DNA of 40,046 nt from Rubrivivax sp. (GTDB lineage Bacteria > Pseudomonadota > Gammaproteobacteria > Burkholderiales > Burkholderiaceae_C), in NCBI GenBank assembly GCA_024641965.1, contig JAHECC010000002.1, positions 1 to 40,046 on the forward strand, read 5' to 3'. This document shows, in pieces, positions 25,339 through 36,739 of this stretch. Made by a program: the position numbers and the translations under genes. The notes under the pieces are model-generated. The model worked only from the letters and a program-made list of their open reading frames with translations, was not told the DNA's origin and ran no database searches. Numbering within the stretch: the first letter of the stretch is position 1; each line of letters begins with the position of its first letter.

Positions 25339-26363
25339 GCCTTGCGCGATTTCTCGACCACGACTTCGATCTTGCTGACCAGCGCGGCGTTGGTCTGCAC
25401 CTTCCAGCGCGAGTAAACGCGCCGGCAGGCAATGCGCCACTGCTCGGCTTCTGCGGGCGTGGGGATGTGCACGTCCACGCCCAGCGCGCGCACCGCTGCC
25501 ACGTCTTCGTTGAAGAGCGTGCGCACCAGTGCGATCTGCTGCTTGGCGGCGTCCTGCGCGGCCTCGCGCACGATCTTCTGGTCGGCCGGCGTCCACGAGG
25601 CCCACACCGGGCCGGCAATGGCGAACAGCAGGATGTCGTTGGAGTAGTTCCACTTGGTCACGTACTTCTGGCCCAGCGTCTGGATCTTCGCCTTCAGGAA
25701 GACCTCGAGCGGATTTTCCTGCGCATCCACCGCGCCCGAGGCCAGCGCGGGCTGCGCGTCGGCCCAGCTCATGAAGGTCGGGTTGGCGCCCATGCCGCTC
25801 ATGATCTCGCCGTACATCGGGCTGCCGACCACGCGCACCTTGATGCCGCTCAGATCATCGGGCTTGATCAGCGGCCGCTTGGAGTTGCTGATCTGGCGGT
25901 AGCCGGTTTCGCCCATCGACAGCGGCTCGGCGCCGGCCTTGCGCACCAGGTCGAAGTAGTCCTTGACCACCTCGGGGTTGTTGATGACCGCGTCGTAGGC
26001 CTTGTGGTCCGGCAGGATGAAGGGCAGGGTGAACACGCCCAGTTGCGGAACCGTGCCCGACCAGTTGATCGGCGCGCCGCACAGCACGTCGATGATGCCC
26101 TGGCGCATGGCCGAGAACTCACGGTCCTGCTGCCCCTGCACCAGGCTGGCACCGGGGTACTGCTTGATGTTGATGCGCCCGTTGGTGCGCTCGCGCACCA
26201 GCGTCAGGAAGATCTCGCCGCCCTTGCCCCAGGCAAAGGCTGGCGGCACCACGGTGCTCATCTTGTACTCGGCCTTGTACGCGGTTTGCGCGAAGGCGAA
26301 GCGCGGAATGCCCAGCGTGGCGGCGCTGCCGCCGGCGAACTTGATCAGGTCACGACGTTGCAT
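25335..26363 (-). CDS. dctP: TRAP transporter solute-binding protein DctP
   Basis: A 342-residue periplasmic binding protein. The N-terminus MQRRDLIKFAGGSAATLGIP has a twin arginine followed by LIKF, so Tat export is likely, with a cut near FAQ. The middle segment KVRVVGSPMYGEIMSGMGANP includes the Arg that clamps a carboxylate in most DctP proteins, and VDAQENPLEVF is the usual later motif. It delivers an organic acid to the DctQM membrane part. The frame is open upstream into dctM, but the ATG at 26363 is the only one that gives a signal peptide. The ligand is unknown. Confidence 0.93.
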   Translation of the reverse strand: MQRRDLIKFAGGSAATLGIPRFAFAQTAYKAEYKMSTVVPPAFAWGKGGEIFLTLVRERTNGRINIKQYPGASLVQGQQDREFSAMRQGIIDVLCGAPINWSGTVPQLGVFTLPFILPDHKAYDAVINNPEVVKDYFDLVRKAGAEPLSMGETGYRQISNSKRPLIKPDDLSGIKVRVVGSPMYGEIMSGMGANPTFMSWADAQPALASGAVDAQENPLEVFLKAKIQTLGQKYVTKWNYSNDILLFAIAGPVWASWTPADQKIVREAAQDAAKQQIALVRTLFNEDVAAVRALGVDVHIPTPAEAEQWRIACRRVYSRWKVQTNAALVSKIEVVVEKSRKA

Positions 26364-26398
26364 GCTTGTCTCCTTGTTGACGTTGATGGAATGAATGC

Positions 26399-27697
26399 TC
26401 AGTAACCGAGCACGTGCGGCAGCCACAGTGCGATCTGCGGCATCAGCGCGACGGCAATCGCGGCGAGCGTGAAGCTGGCCACCAGCCAGCTGACGTGAGG
26501 GATGGTCGTTTCGATGCGCACCTGCGCCAGCCGGCACGACACCATCAGGTTCACCGCCAGCGGCGGCGTGAACTGGCCGATGGCAATGACCATCGTCAGC
26601 AGCACACCGAACCATACCGGGTCCCATTTGAAGGCCAGCATCAGTGGGTACAGCAGCGGCAGGAAGATCAGGAAGATCGATACACCGTCGAGGAACATGC
26701 CCACCACCAGCAGAAGCGCCAGCAGCACCAGCAGCGCGCCTGCGCTGCCGATGCCGCTGCTGCGCACGGCGTGCACCAGGGGATCGGCCAGACCCAGCGT
26801 GTTCACCGAATAGGCGAAGATACCGGCCAGCGCCATGACCACCATGATCACCGCCGAGGTCTCGGTGGCCACGCGGAAGATGTCGTATAGATCGCCCCAG
26901 CCCATGCTGCGGTGCACGACCATGCCGACGAACAGTCCGTAGGCCGCAGCCACTGCGGCGGCTTCGGTGGGTGTGAACCAGCCCACGCGCATGCCGCCGA
27001 GGATCAGCACCGGCGCGGCCAGGCCCCACGAGGAGCGGCGCAGGCTGGCCCAGAAGGGCGGGCGCGGCAGGTCGCACTCCAGCGTGCCGTAGCCGTGGCG
27101 CCGCGACAGCCAAACGGCGGGCACGATCAGCGCCAGCCCGGCCAGCAGGCCGGGAAACATGCCGGCAGCAAACAGCGCCGGCACCGACGCGCCAGGCACC
27201 GACACGCTGTAGACGACGAAAGCGATCGACGGCGGAATGAGGATGTCGATGGCCGCGGCGGCACCGACGACGCTGGCCGAGAAAGGCGTCGGGTAGCCGG
27301 CTCGCGCCATGGCCACGATCATCACACCACCCACGGCAGCGGCGGTGGCTGGGCCCGAGCCCGAGATGCCGCCCAGCAGCATCGCCACCAGCACCGCCAC
27401 CATCGGCAACATGCCGGCCGAGCGGCCGACGCAAGCCACGGCAAAGTCGACCAGCCGCTGGGCCACACCGGACCGCTCGAAGATGGCGCCGACCAGCACG
27501 AACATCGGCAACGCCAGCAATGGATACTTGGCGATGCCGGCCTGCATGTTCTGCGGCGCAGCCAGCAGGCCCCACCACTGGGAATCAGTATTCGCCCAGG
27601 CGATCGCCACGACGCCGCCCAAGCCGAGCGCCGCGCCGATGGGCACGCCGGCGAGCATCAGCGCGATGAACATCATGAACAGCGTGAAGCCGATCAT
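26399..27697 (-). CDS. dctM: TRAP transporter large membrane subunit DctM
   Basis: A 432-residue integral membrane protein with about 12 hydrophobic segments, the sodium-driven channel of the TRAP importer. The segments GGISGSGPATAAAVGGVMI and AAAAIDILIPPSIAFVVYSV are family landmarks that line the ion and substrate sites. The ATG at 27697 overlaps the dctQ stop (ATGA). The gap to dctP is 35 bases. Confidence 0.94.
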   Translation of the reverse strand: MIGFTLFMMFIALMLAGVPIGAALGLGGVVAIAWANTDSQWWGLLAAPQNMQAGIAKYPLLALPMFVLVGAIFERSGVAQRLVDFAVACVGRSAGMLPMVAVLVAMLLGGISGSGPATAAAVGGVMIVAMARAGYPTPFSASVVGAAAAIDILIPPSIAFVVYSVSVPGASVPALFAAGMFPGLLAGLALIVPAVWLSRRHGYGTLECDLPRPPFWASLRRSSWGLAAPVLILGGMRVGWFTPTEAAAVAAAYGLFVGMVVHRSMGWGDLYDIFRVATETSAVIMVVMALAGIFAYSVNTLGLADPLVHAVRSSGIGSAGALLVLLALLLVVGMFLDGVSIFLIFLPLLYPLMLAFKWDPVWFGVLLTMVIAIGQFTPPLAVNLMVSCRLAQVRIETTIPHVSWLVASFTLAAIAVALMPQIALWLPHVLGY

Positions 27698-28182
27698 GCT
27701 TCGCTACCCGCGTCTGCCCGCGCCGCGCTCCAGGCCACACCTGCTGAACGCAAGGTGATGGCGGCGCACAGCAACGGGGAGAAGGCAGTGAACCACCAGC
27801 GCGGCACGCCCATGCCCATCGAGGTCTCGGCGTAACGGATCTCGTCGGCCACGACGCGGCCGAAGAGCACGGTCAGCAGCGCGAACAAGGCGGCCGTGGT
27901 GCACGCGGCAAACACCTTGAGGCGCTGGCGACGCAGCCGGTCACCGCCGTCGTAGAGCACCTCGATGCGGATCTGCCGGTCGCGCGCGGTGGCCGCACTG
28001 GCGCCGGCCAGCGTCATCACCACCATCAGGAAGACCGAGATCTCCTCGGTCCAGGCGAAGGACTGGTCGGTGAAGTAACGTGTCAGCACGTTGAGCAGCG
28101 TGATCAGCAGCAACAGCACCATGCAGGCCACGGCCAGCCCTTCCTCCAGCACCAGGGGCATGAGCGGGCGGTCGCGACTCAC
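27694..28182 (-). CDS. dctQ: TRAP transporter small membrane subunit DctQ
   Basis: A 162-residue protein with four hydrophobic helices (from about residue 15). It includes the motif LLLITLLNVLTRYFTDQSFAWTEEISVFLMV, typical of small TRAP subunits, with the Arg-Tyr-Phe and Trp-Thr-Glu-Glu signatures. The GTG at 28182 overlaps the stop of the E1 beta gene (GTGA); an ATG seven codons later is the alternative. A 3' overlap with dctM confirms coupling. The order dctQ-dctM-dctP differs from the common dctP-Q-M order. Confidence 0.9.
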   Translation of the reverse strand: MSRDRPLMPLVLEEGLAVACMVLLLLITLLNVLTRYFTDQSFAWTEEISVFLMVVMTLAGASAATARDRQIRIEVLYDGGDRLRRQRLKVFAACTTAALFALLTVLFGRVVADEIRYAETSMGMGVPRWWFTAFSPLLCAAITLRSAGVAWSAARADAGSEA

Positions 28183-29144
28183 GCCATCAGTTCCAGCGCC
28201 GCGCTGACGATGGCGGCAGGGCGCACGCGAGCGGCTTCTTCCAGGTTCGCCGCATACCCCACCGGTATGCGCGGGGCTCCGACGCGGCGCACGCGGCAGC
28301 CGACGGCTTCGGCCGCGCTGGCGGCAATCTCGGCGCCGAAGCCGGCGGCCTGCACCGCTTCGTGCGTGACCATCAGCCGGCCGGTGCGCGCCGCCGATTC
28401 GAACACCGCATCGCGGTCCCAAGGCCAGAGCGTGCGCAAATCAAGCAGATCGACCTGCACACCGTGTTCGGCAAGTGTGGCGGCCGCTTCCGCGGCCCAA
28501 TGCATCTGGCGCGACCAGCTCACCAGCGTGAGGTCAGCTCCCGCGCGCCAGCGGCGCGCCTGTCCCAGCCGGGTGTGTTGCGCTGGGTCGAAATCGGCAC
28601 TCATGCCCCACAGTTCCTTGTGCTCCATGTAGATCACCGGGTCACCGCAATCCAGCGCCGCGTGCAGCAGGTCGTGGTTATCCTGCGGCGTGCTTGGGCA
28701 TACCACGACCACGCCCGGTAGGTGTGCAAACCAGGATTCGAGCGATTGCGAATGCTGTGCCGCCGAAGCCGACCACATGCCGATCGGCAACCTGGCAACC
28801 AATGGCACTCGCCCCTGGCCACCGAACATGAAGCGGTTCTTGGCCGCCTGGTTGACGATCTCGTCCATTGCGCACAAGGCGAAATCGACGACGCGCATCT
28901 CCACCACCGGCTTGAGCCCGGCCAGGGCCATGCCGACACCCGCACCCATGATGGTGGCCTCGGAGATGGGCGTGTCGATGATGCGCTGTGCGCCGAAGCG
29001 CGCCTGCAGCCCCGCGTACTGGCCGAAGATGCCGCCGCGGCCGACATCTTCGCCCAGCACGACGACGCGCGAGTCGTCGGCCATGGCGCTGGCTAGCGCG
29101 GTACACGCAGCCTGGGCGTAGGTGATCGGTGCGGCGCTTTGCAT
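28179..29144 (-). CDS. 2-oxo-acid/acetoin-type dehydrogenase E1 beta subunit
   Basis: A 321-residue transketolase-like subunit. The thiamine-activating glutamate is probably Glu32 in LGEDVGRGG, followed by the phosphosubunit-like DTPISEATIMGAGVGMAL segment, and a C-terminal domain (MVTHEAVQAAGFGAEIAA). With the alpha subunit it should form an alpha2beta2 E1 that decarboxylates a 2-oxo acid or cleaves acetoin and passes the acyl group to a lipoyl E2. No E2 or E3 gene is in the window. The closest common relatives are AcoB, PdhB and BkdA2 types, which I cannot tell apart. Confidence 0.92.
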   Translation of the reverse strand: MQSAAPITYAQAACTALASAMADDSRVVVLGEDVGRGGIFGQYAGLQARFGAQRIIDTPISEATIMGAGVGMALAGLKPVVEMRVVDFALCAMDEIVNQAAKNRFMFGGQGRVPLVARLPIGMWSASAAQHSQSLESWFAHLPGVVVVCPSTPQDNHDLLHAALDCGDPVIYMEHKELWGMSADFDPAQHTRLGQARRWRAGADLTLVSWSRQMHWAAEAAATLAEHGVQVDLLDLRTLWPWDRDAVFESAARTGRLMVTHEAVQAAGFGAEIAASAAEAVGCRVRRVGAPRIPVGYAANLEEAARVRPAAIVSAALELMA

Positions 29145-29156
29145 CGGGTCTTCGAA

Positions 29157-30140
29157 TCAGTACCAGCGGCCGCCGCCGGTGTCCTGTACGTCGGTGAACG
29201 CCGTGTCGGCATCGGGCCAGGGAGCGGCCGACGCCACTTGCTGGGCATTTTCGATCTCCGCCCGGGCGGCGCGCCGCATTTCATCGAGTTCCTGCGGGTT
29301 GCCGCCACGCGCCAGCCAGGTCGCTGCGGCACGCTCGATCGGGTCGGTCAGAAGGGCGTCGGCCAACTCTGCGGGGTCGCGGTAGGTGGCCGGATCGACC
29401 GACACATGGCCCTTGAAGCGGTAGGTCACGGCATGCAGCAGACGCGGGCCGTCGCCGCCGCGCACGGCGTCGAGCAGGCGCTGTGCCAGCTCGCACACCG
29501 CCTCGACGTCGTTGCCGTCGACGGTCTGCGCGTCGACACCCAGGCTCAACGCGCGCGCCGCAGCGCCGGCGCCGGCGGTGGTCGTGGCGCTGGCCGTGGT
29601 CGCCGACCAGCGGTTGTCCTCGCATACGAAGAGCACCGGCAGCCCATAGCTGGCGGCCCAGTTCAAGGCTTCCAGGAAGGGGCCGCGATTGATGGCGCCG
29701 TCGCCGAAGAAGCAGGCCACGATATCGGACTTGCCACGCAGCTTCAGCGCATGGGCCGCACCCACGGCGATCGGCAGGCCGGCGGCGACCACGCCGTTGG
29801 CACCGAGCATGCCCACCGAGAAGTCGGCAATGTGCATCGAGCCGCCTTTGCCGCCGTTGCTGCCGCTGGCGCGGCCGTAGAGTTCGCACATCATGCGCAC
29901 CGTGTCGGCGCCCTTGGCCAGCGTGTGGCCATGACCGCGATGCGTGGATGTCAGCAGATCGCTGCGCTGCAGGTGGAAGCACACCCCAGCGGCCACCGCC
30001 TCCTGCCCTGTGGACAGGTGCAGCGGGCCGCGCACCAGTGCCTGCGGGCCGGCGCTCTGCCCGAATGCCGCTACGCCGCCCTGGCTGGCGCCTTCGGCAG
30101 CGTCCTCGAACGCGCGGATGCGTAGCATCGTGTCGAGCAA
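29157..30140 (-). CDS. 2-oxo-acid/acetoin-type dehydrogenase E1 alpha subunit
   Basis: A 327-residue thiamine-diphosphate subunit. The cofactor motif begins GDGAIN at 146-151 and closes with CEDNRW near 173-178. Other E1 alpha marks are STHRGHGHTLAKG, GKGGSMHIAD and YRFKGHVSVDPATYR. The start is uncertain. TTG at 30140 gives MLDTMLRIRAFED. The first ATG (30128) would cut into the conserved start, while the same frame continues upstream with family-like residues (RLRDLLDTML) but no ATG or GTG. It is the first gene of the dehydrogenase/TRAP/marR operon, 12 bases before the beta gene. Confidence 0.9.
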   Translation of the reverse strand: MLDTMLRIRAFEDAAEGASQGGVAAFGQSAGPQALVRGPLHLSTGQEAVAAGVCFHLQRSDLLTSTHRGHGHTLAKGADTVRMMCELYGRASGSNGGKGGSMHIADFSVGMLGANGVVAAGLPIAVGAAHALKLRGKSDIVACFFGDGAINRGPFLEALNWAASYGLPVLFVCEDNRWSATTASATTTAGAGAAARALSLGVDAQTVDGNDVEAVCELAQRLLDAVRGGDGPRLLHAVTYRFKGHVSVDPATYRDPAELADALLTDPIERAAATWLARGGNPQELDEMRRAARAEIENAQQVASAAPWPDADTAFTDVQDTGGGRWY

Positions 30141-30200
30141 GTCGCGCAGCCGCGTCTGAGTCGAAGGTTCCAGCAGGGTGTCCGTCGTGAATGCAGCGGC

Positions 30201-30218
30201 GATAGTAACGAACGTGAC
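30201..30218 (-). promoter_or_regulatory. predicted MarR operator upstream of the dehydrogenase/TRAP/marR operon
   Basis: Read on the minus strand this is GTCACGTTCGTTACTATC, identical to the site at 24038-24055 except for one base at the palindrome centre (GTCACG-TT-CGTTAC). It ends 60 bases before the TTG start of E1 alpha and contains the same TACTAT. Two such sites flanking the genes of one MarR regulator are strong circumstantial evidence for its operator. Confidence 0.7.
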
Positions 30219-30261
30219 CTTATCGTCGCGTCATGGCAAACCCTCAACGCCGCGCCCGGCC

Positions 30262-30293
30262 CAGAAAACGGAAAACGGAGCCCGAAGGCTCCG
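30262..30293 (-). terminator. rho-independent terminator of the Bax-inhibitor-like gene
   Basis: On the minus strand CGGAGCC, a TTCG tetraloop and GGCTCCG form a seven-base stem followed by TTTTCCGTTTT. It lies 26 bases after the gene and upstream of the E1 alpha operator. Confidence 0.85.
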
Positions 30294-30318
30294 CTCTTGG
30301 GTCAGGGGCGCTGCGTGC

Positions 30319-31014
30319 TCAGTCGCTGCTGCCGCCGAAGATTCCGAGCAGCGCCAGCAGGCTCTGGAACACGTTGTAGATGCTCAGGTAGACACCCAGC
30401 GTGGCGGTGATGTAGTTCGTCTCGAGGCCGTCCTTGACACGCTTCAGGTCGTGCAGAATGAAGGCCGAGAAGATGCCGATGGCCATGACCATCAGCGTGA
30501 TCATCAGCGCGCTCGACTGGATGAAGAAGTTGGCGATCATTGCCACGAGCAGCATGATCGCGCCGATGAACAGCCACTTGCCCATCGACGACAGGTCGCG
30601 CTTGATGATGCTCGACAGCGAGGCCATGCCCAGGAAGATCGCACCGGTGCCGGCAAAGGCGGTCATGATCAGGCTGGCGCCATTGCTCATGCCGAGCACT
30701 GCACCGACCAGACGCGACAGCATCAATCCCATGAAGAAGGTGAAGGCCAGCAGCACCGGGACACCGGCGGCCGAGTTCTTGGTCTTCTCGATGGCGAACA
30801 TGAAGCCGAAGGCTCCGCCCAGGAACACCATCAAGCCGATGCCCGGCGACATGGCGGCGGCGATGCCGGTGGTGACGCCAATCCATGCGCCCAGTACCGT
30901 GGGCACCATCGACAGGGCCAGCAGCCAGTAGGTATTGCGCAGGACGCGATTGCGCTGTTCGGTCAACGCGCCCGAGCCGACGTAACCGGTGGCGGTAGGC
31001 AGGCTTTGGTTCAT
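30319..31014 (-). CDS. Bax inhibitor-1 / YccA family membrane protein
   Basis: A 231-residue inner-membrane protein with seven hydrophobic helices. Family features include the N-terminal LRNTYWLLALSMVPTVLGA, the middle FFMGLMLSRLVG and the C-terminal SAFILHDLKRVKDGLETNYI with the acidic and His-Asp residues placed as in BI-1 proteins. It ends QSLLALLGIFGGSSD. Bacterial members such as YccA interact with FtsH and restrain its proteolysis, and ftsH is about 8 kb away in this window; a functional link here is inference. It has its own promoter and terminator. Confidence 0.93.
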   Translation of the reverse strand: MNQSLPTATGYVGSGALTEQRNRVLRNTYWLLALSMVPTVLGAWIGVTTGIAAAMSPGIGLMVFLGGAFGFMFAIEKTKNSAAGVPVLLAFTFFMGLMLSRLVGAVLGMSNGASLIMTAFAGTGAIFLGMASLSSIIKRDLSSMGKWLFIGAIMLLVAMIANFFIQSSALMITLMVMAIGIFSAFILHDLKRVKDGLETNYITATLGVYLSIYNVFQSLLALLGIFGGSSD

Positions 31015-31068
31015 GTGATCAATCTCCAGGGGTGGTGGTTGAGGACAGCGGATAGACCCGCGGGGCGC

Positions 31069-31097
31069 ATTCTAGTTCCCCACCGTTTCGCTCGGAA
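31069..31097 (-). promoter_or_regulatory. sigma-70-type promoter of the Bax-inhibitor-like gene
   Basis: On the minus strand TTCCGA (31097-31092) and TAGAAT (31074-31069) are spaced by 17 bases. The -10 match is good and the -35 is poor. A message would have a leader of about 50 bases containing GGAGA before the ATG at 31014. Confidence 0.5.
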
Positions 31098-31187
31098 TTG
31101 AAGTTTTTTTGACTTCGGGCCGCGGCCTCGGATGCCTGGCAGGCTCCGGGGCGACCCGCAGCGGGCTTCGTCGGCCGGCCCAGCGGC

Positions 31188-31193
31188 TACAAT
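31188..31193 (+). promoter_or_regulatory. -10-like element upstream of carA
   Basis: TACAAT lies about 120 bases before the preferred carA start. The -35 region is not convincing. If used, transcription starts near 31200, which rules out the upstream TTG at 31194 as the start of carA. No pyrimidine-type attenuator is evident in the leader. Confidence 0.4.
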
Positions 31194-31313
31194 TTGCCTG
31201 CAAACCTGCAGACCCCGTCGTCCAGGCGAAGCCCCCCCGAACACTGGAATCCGCGATCCCCGCAAGGGCCGGCAGAGGGCTTCGCTGAGCGCGCGAAACC
31301 CGGAGTGCCTTCC

Positions 31314-32466
31314 TTGCTGCCCGTCCTGCCTCCCGCCTTGCTTGTACTCGCAGACGGCACGAGCTTTCTCGGCCATGCCGTGGGTGCCACCGGTCACACC
31401 GTTGGTGAAGTCGTGTTCAACACCGCGCTGACCGGCTACCAGGAAATCCTCACCGACCCTAGCTACTGCCGGCAGATCGTCACGCTGACCTATCCGCACA
31501 TCGGCAGCTATGGTGTGAACGACGAGGACGTCGAGTCCGCCAAGGTGCACGCCGCGGGGCTGGTGATCAAGGACCTGCCGCGCCGCGACTCGAACTTCCG
31601 GCGCACGCTGGGGCTGCAGGACTATCTGCGCAACGAGGGCGTGGTGGCCATCGCCGGAATCGACACGCGCCGCCTGACACGCGTGCTGCGCAGTCGCGGT
31701 GCACAAAATGGCTGCATTGTCGGCTACGAGCCGGGCACGGTGGTGGGCGAGACCCAGGTGGCCGAGGCCCAGGCACGTGCCGCCGCTGCGCCGAACATGG
31801 CCGGGCTGGACTTGGCGCAGCTGGTGTCGGCGGCCCACGCCTATCCATGGACACAGACGGAATGGGCGCTGGGCCAGGGGCATGGCAAAGCCGCCAGCGA
31901 GCGCTGGCATGTGGTGGCCTACGATTTCGGCGTCAAGCGCAACATCCTGCGCATGCTGGTCAGCCGGGATTGCCGCGTCACGGTCGTGCCGGCGCAAACC
32001 AGCGCGGCCGACGTGCTGGCGCTCAAGCCCGACGGCATCTTTCTGTCCAACGGCCCCGGCGATCCGCAACCCTGCGATTACGCCATCGAGGCCACGCGCA
32101 CGCTGATCGATCAGGGCCTGCCCACCTTCGGCATCTGCCTGGGCCACCAGATTTTGGCCTTGGCCTCGGGCGCACGCACCTTCAAGATGAAGTTCGGCCA
32201 CCATGGTGCCAATCATCCGGTGAAGGATCTCGACAGCGGGCGTGTGTCGATCACCAGCCAGAACCACGGCTTCGCGGTGGACGAGGCCTCGCTGCCCGCG
32301 AACCTGCGCGCCACCCATGTGTCGCTGTTCGACGGCACCCTGCAGGGCCTGGCGCGCACGGACCGGCCAGCCTTCTGCTTCCAGGGCCACCCGGAAGCCT
32401 CACCCGGCCCGCACGACATCGGCTACCTTTTCGACCGGTTTACCGCGCTGATGGCGGAGCAATCAA

Positions 32467-32474
<8 letters not shown>
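31314..32474 (+). CDS. carA: carbamoyl-phosphate synthase small subunit
   Basis: A 386-residue glutamine amidotransferase subunit that hydrolyses glutamine and feeds ammonia to CarB, for arginine and pyrimidine synthesis. The N-terminal CPSase_sm_chain domain begins [13 protein letters not shown]. The class I amidotransferase domain has the nucleophile Cys at about 275 in FGICLGHQ, and the His/Glu pair in [11 protein letters not shown]. The frame is open to 31194, but the extra residues look non-coding. The TTG at 31314 with GGAG eight bases before it gives the normal length; GTG at 31305 is the alternative. It overlaps carB by eight bases. Confidence 0.95.
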
Positions 32475-35721
<3,247 letters not shown>

Positions 35722-35737
35722 AATCGGGTTGGTTGCA

Positions 35738-35794
35738 CCGCCGCTGCGGTCCGTTTGTCCGAACAAACAGGTCCGAAGCGGCGGTTTCCTTTTT
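35738..35794 (+). terminator. terminator/attenuator hairpin in the greA leader
   Basis: CCGCCGCT (35738-35745) pairs perfectly with AGCGGCGG (35777-35784). Inside it GTTTGT and ACAAAC form a second six-base stem around CCGA. The outer stem is followed directly by TTTCCTTTTT. I see no promoter between this hairpin and the greA ATG 18 bases later, so greA must be read through it. Confidence 0.7.
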
Positions 35795-35812
35795 CCCCCA
35801 GCAAAGTCCACC

Positions 35813-36289
35813 ATGAGCACCATCCCCCTGACACGACGCGGCAGCGAAATGCTCAAGGAAGAACTGCAACGGCTGAAGTCGGTCGAGCGCCATGCCGTGA
35901 TTCAGGCGATTGCCGAGGCGCGCGCGCAAGGCGACTTGTCGGAGAACGCCGAATACGAAGCGGCGAAGGACAAGCAGGGCTTCATCGAAGGCCGCATCCT
36001 CGAAATCGAGGGCAAGCTTGCCGCCGCGCAGGTCATCGACCCCTCAACGCTCGATGCCGACGGCAGGGTCGTGTTCGGCTGTACCGTCGATCTGGAGGAC
36101 GAATCCTCCGGCGCTCGGGTGACCTATCAGATCGTCGGCGACGACGAGGCCGATCTGAAGCTCGGCCTGATCTCGATCAGCAGCCCGATCGCGCGCGCGC
36201 TCATTGGGCGCAGCGCTGGCGACGTGGCCGAGGTGCGCGCGCCCGGTGGCCTGAAGACCTATGAGGTCATCGAGGTACGTTACCTCTGA
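35813..36289 (+). CDS. greA: transcription elongation factor GreA
   Basis: A 158-residue protein, exactly the usual length. The N-terminal antiparallel coiled coil (about 10-75) carries the acidic tip [15 protein letters not shown] that enters the RNA polymerase secondary channel and stimulates cleavage of backtracked RNA. The C-terminal FKBP-like domain ends in [17 protein letters not shown]. The ATG at 35813 was chosen over an open frame upstream because it gives the standard [10 protein letters not shown] start. Its stop overlaps the next start (TGATG). Confidence 0.97.
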   Translation: MSTIPLTRRGSEMLKEELQRLKSVERHAVIQAIAEARAQGDLSENAEYEAAKDKQGFIEGRILEIEGKLAAAQVIDPSTLDADGRVVFGCTVDLEDESSGARVTYQIVGDDEADLKLGLISISSPIARALIGRSAGDVAEVRAPGGLKTYEVIEVRYL

Positions 36290-36720
36290 TGACGGCACGC
36301 TGGGCTCGCGTGCTGCCCGGGCTGTGGGCCGGGCTGCTGCTGTGCATCGCGCTGATCGCCACGCCCGCGGTTTTTGCCCTGCTGCCCAGAGCCGATGCGG
36401 GCACGGTCGTGTCACGCATATTCGCGCACGAAGCCTGGCTGAGCCTGGTGCTGGCGGGGCTGCTGTTGCTGTCGGAGCGAACGCGCCGAACGCGCATGTT
36501 CGAGCCACCGCAAGGCGCGGCTGCCGGCAACAAGCCGCTGCTCTGGGGTACGGTACTGTGCACGTTGCTGGGCTACTTCGCCGTGCATGGGTTGATGCCT
36601 GCGGCGCGCGCGGGGCAGGGGCCCTTCAGCTTCGGACAGCTTCACGCCGTGAGCACGGCGTTCTATGGGTTGAAGACCCTGCTGGTCCTGGTGCTGGCCT
36701 GGCGCGCGAGCGCTGCGTAG
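36289..36720 (+). CDS. DUF4149 family membrane protein
   Basis: A 143-residue inner-membrane protein with about four hydrophobic helices (10-30, 48-62, 82-102, 122-140). The pattern of a helix pair with ATPAVFALLPRADAG and the late FGQLHAVSTAFYGLKTLLVL matches DUF4149, whose function is unknown. It overlaps greA by one base and is certainly co-transcribed with it. It sits between greA and yhbY, a placement shared by many betaproteobacteria. Confidence 0.85.
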   Translation: MTARWARVLPGLWAGLLLCIALIATPAVFALLPRADAGTVVSRIFAHEAWLSLVLAGLLLLSERTRRTRMFEPPQGAAAGNKPLLWGTVLCTLLGYFAVHGLMPAARAGQGPFSFGQLHAVSTAFYGLKTLLVLVLAWRASAA

Positions 36721-36739
36721 GCTTGCCTGCGGGACGACT

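Noticed and set aside
30141-30318. A gene in the gap between E1 alpha and the Bax-inhibitor-like gene
   Set aside because: The gap is fully explained by the operator and promoter region and the Bax-inhibitor-like gene's terminator; no open frame has a start, ribosome site and family resemblance.
36272-36286. Perfect palindrome GAGGTA-CGT-TACCTC
   Set aside because: It lies at the end of the greA coding region across conserved codons for VRYL and is followed by no T-run; most likely chance.
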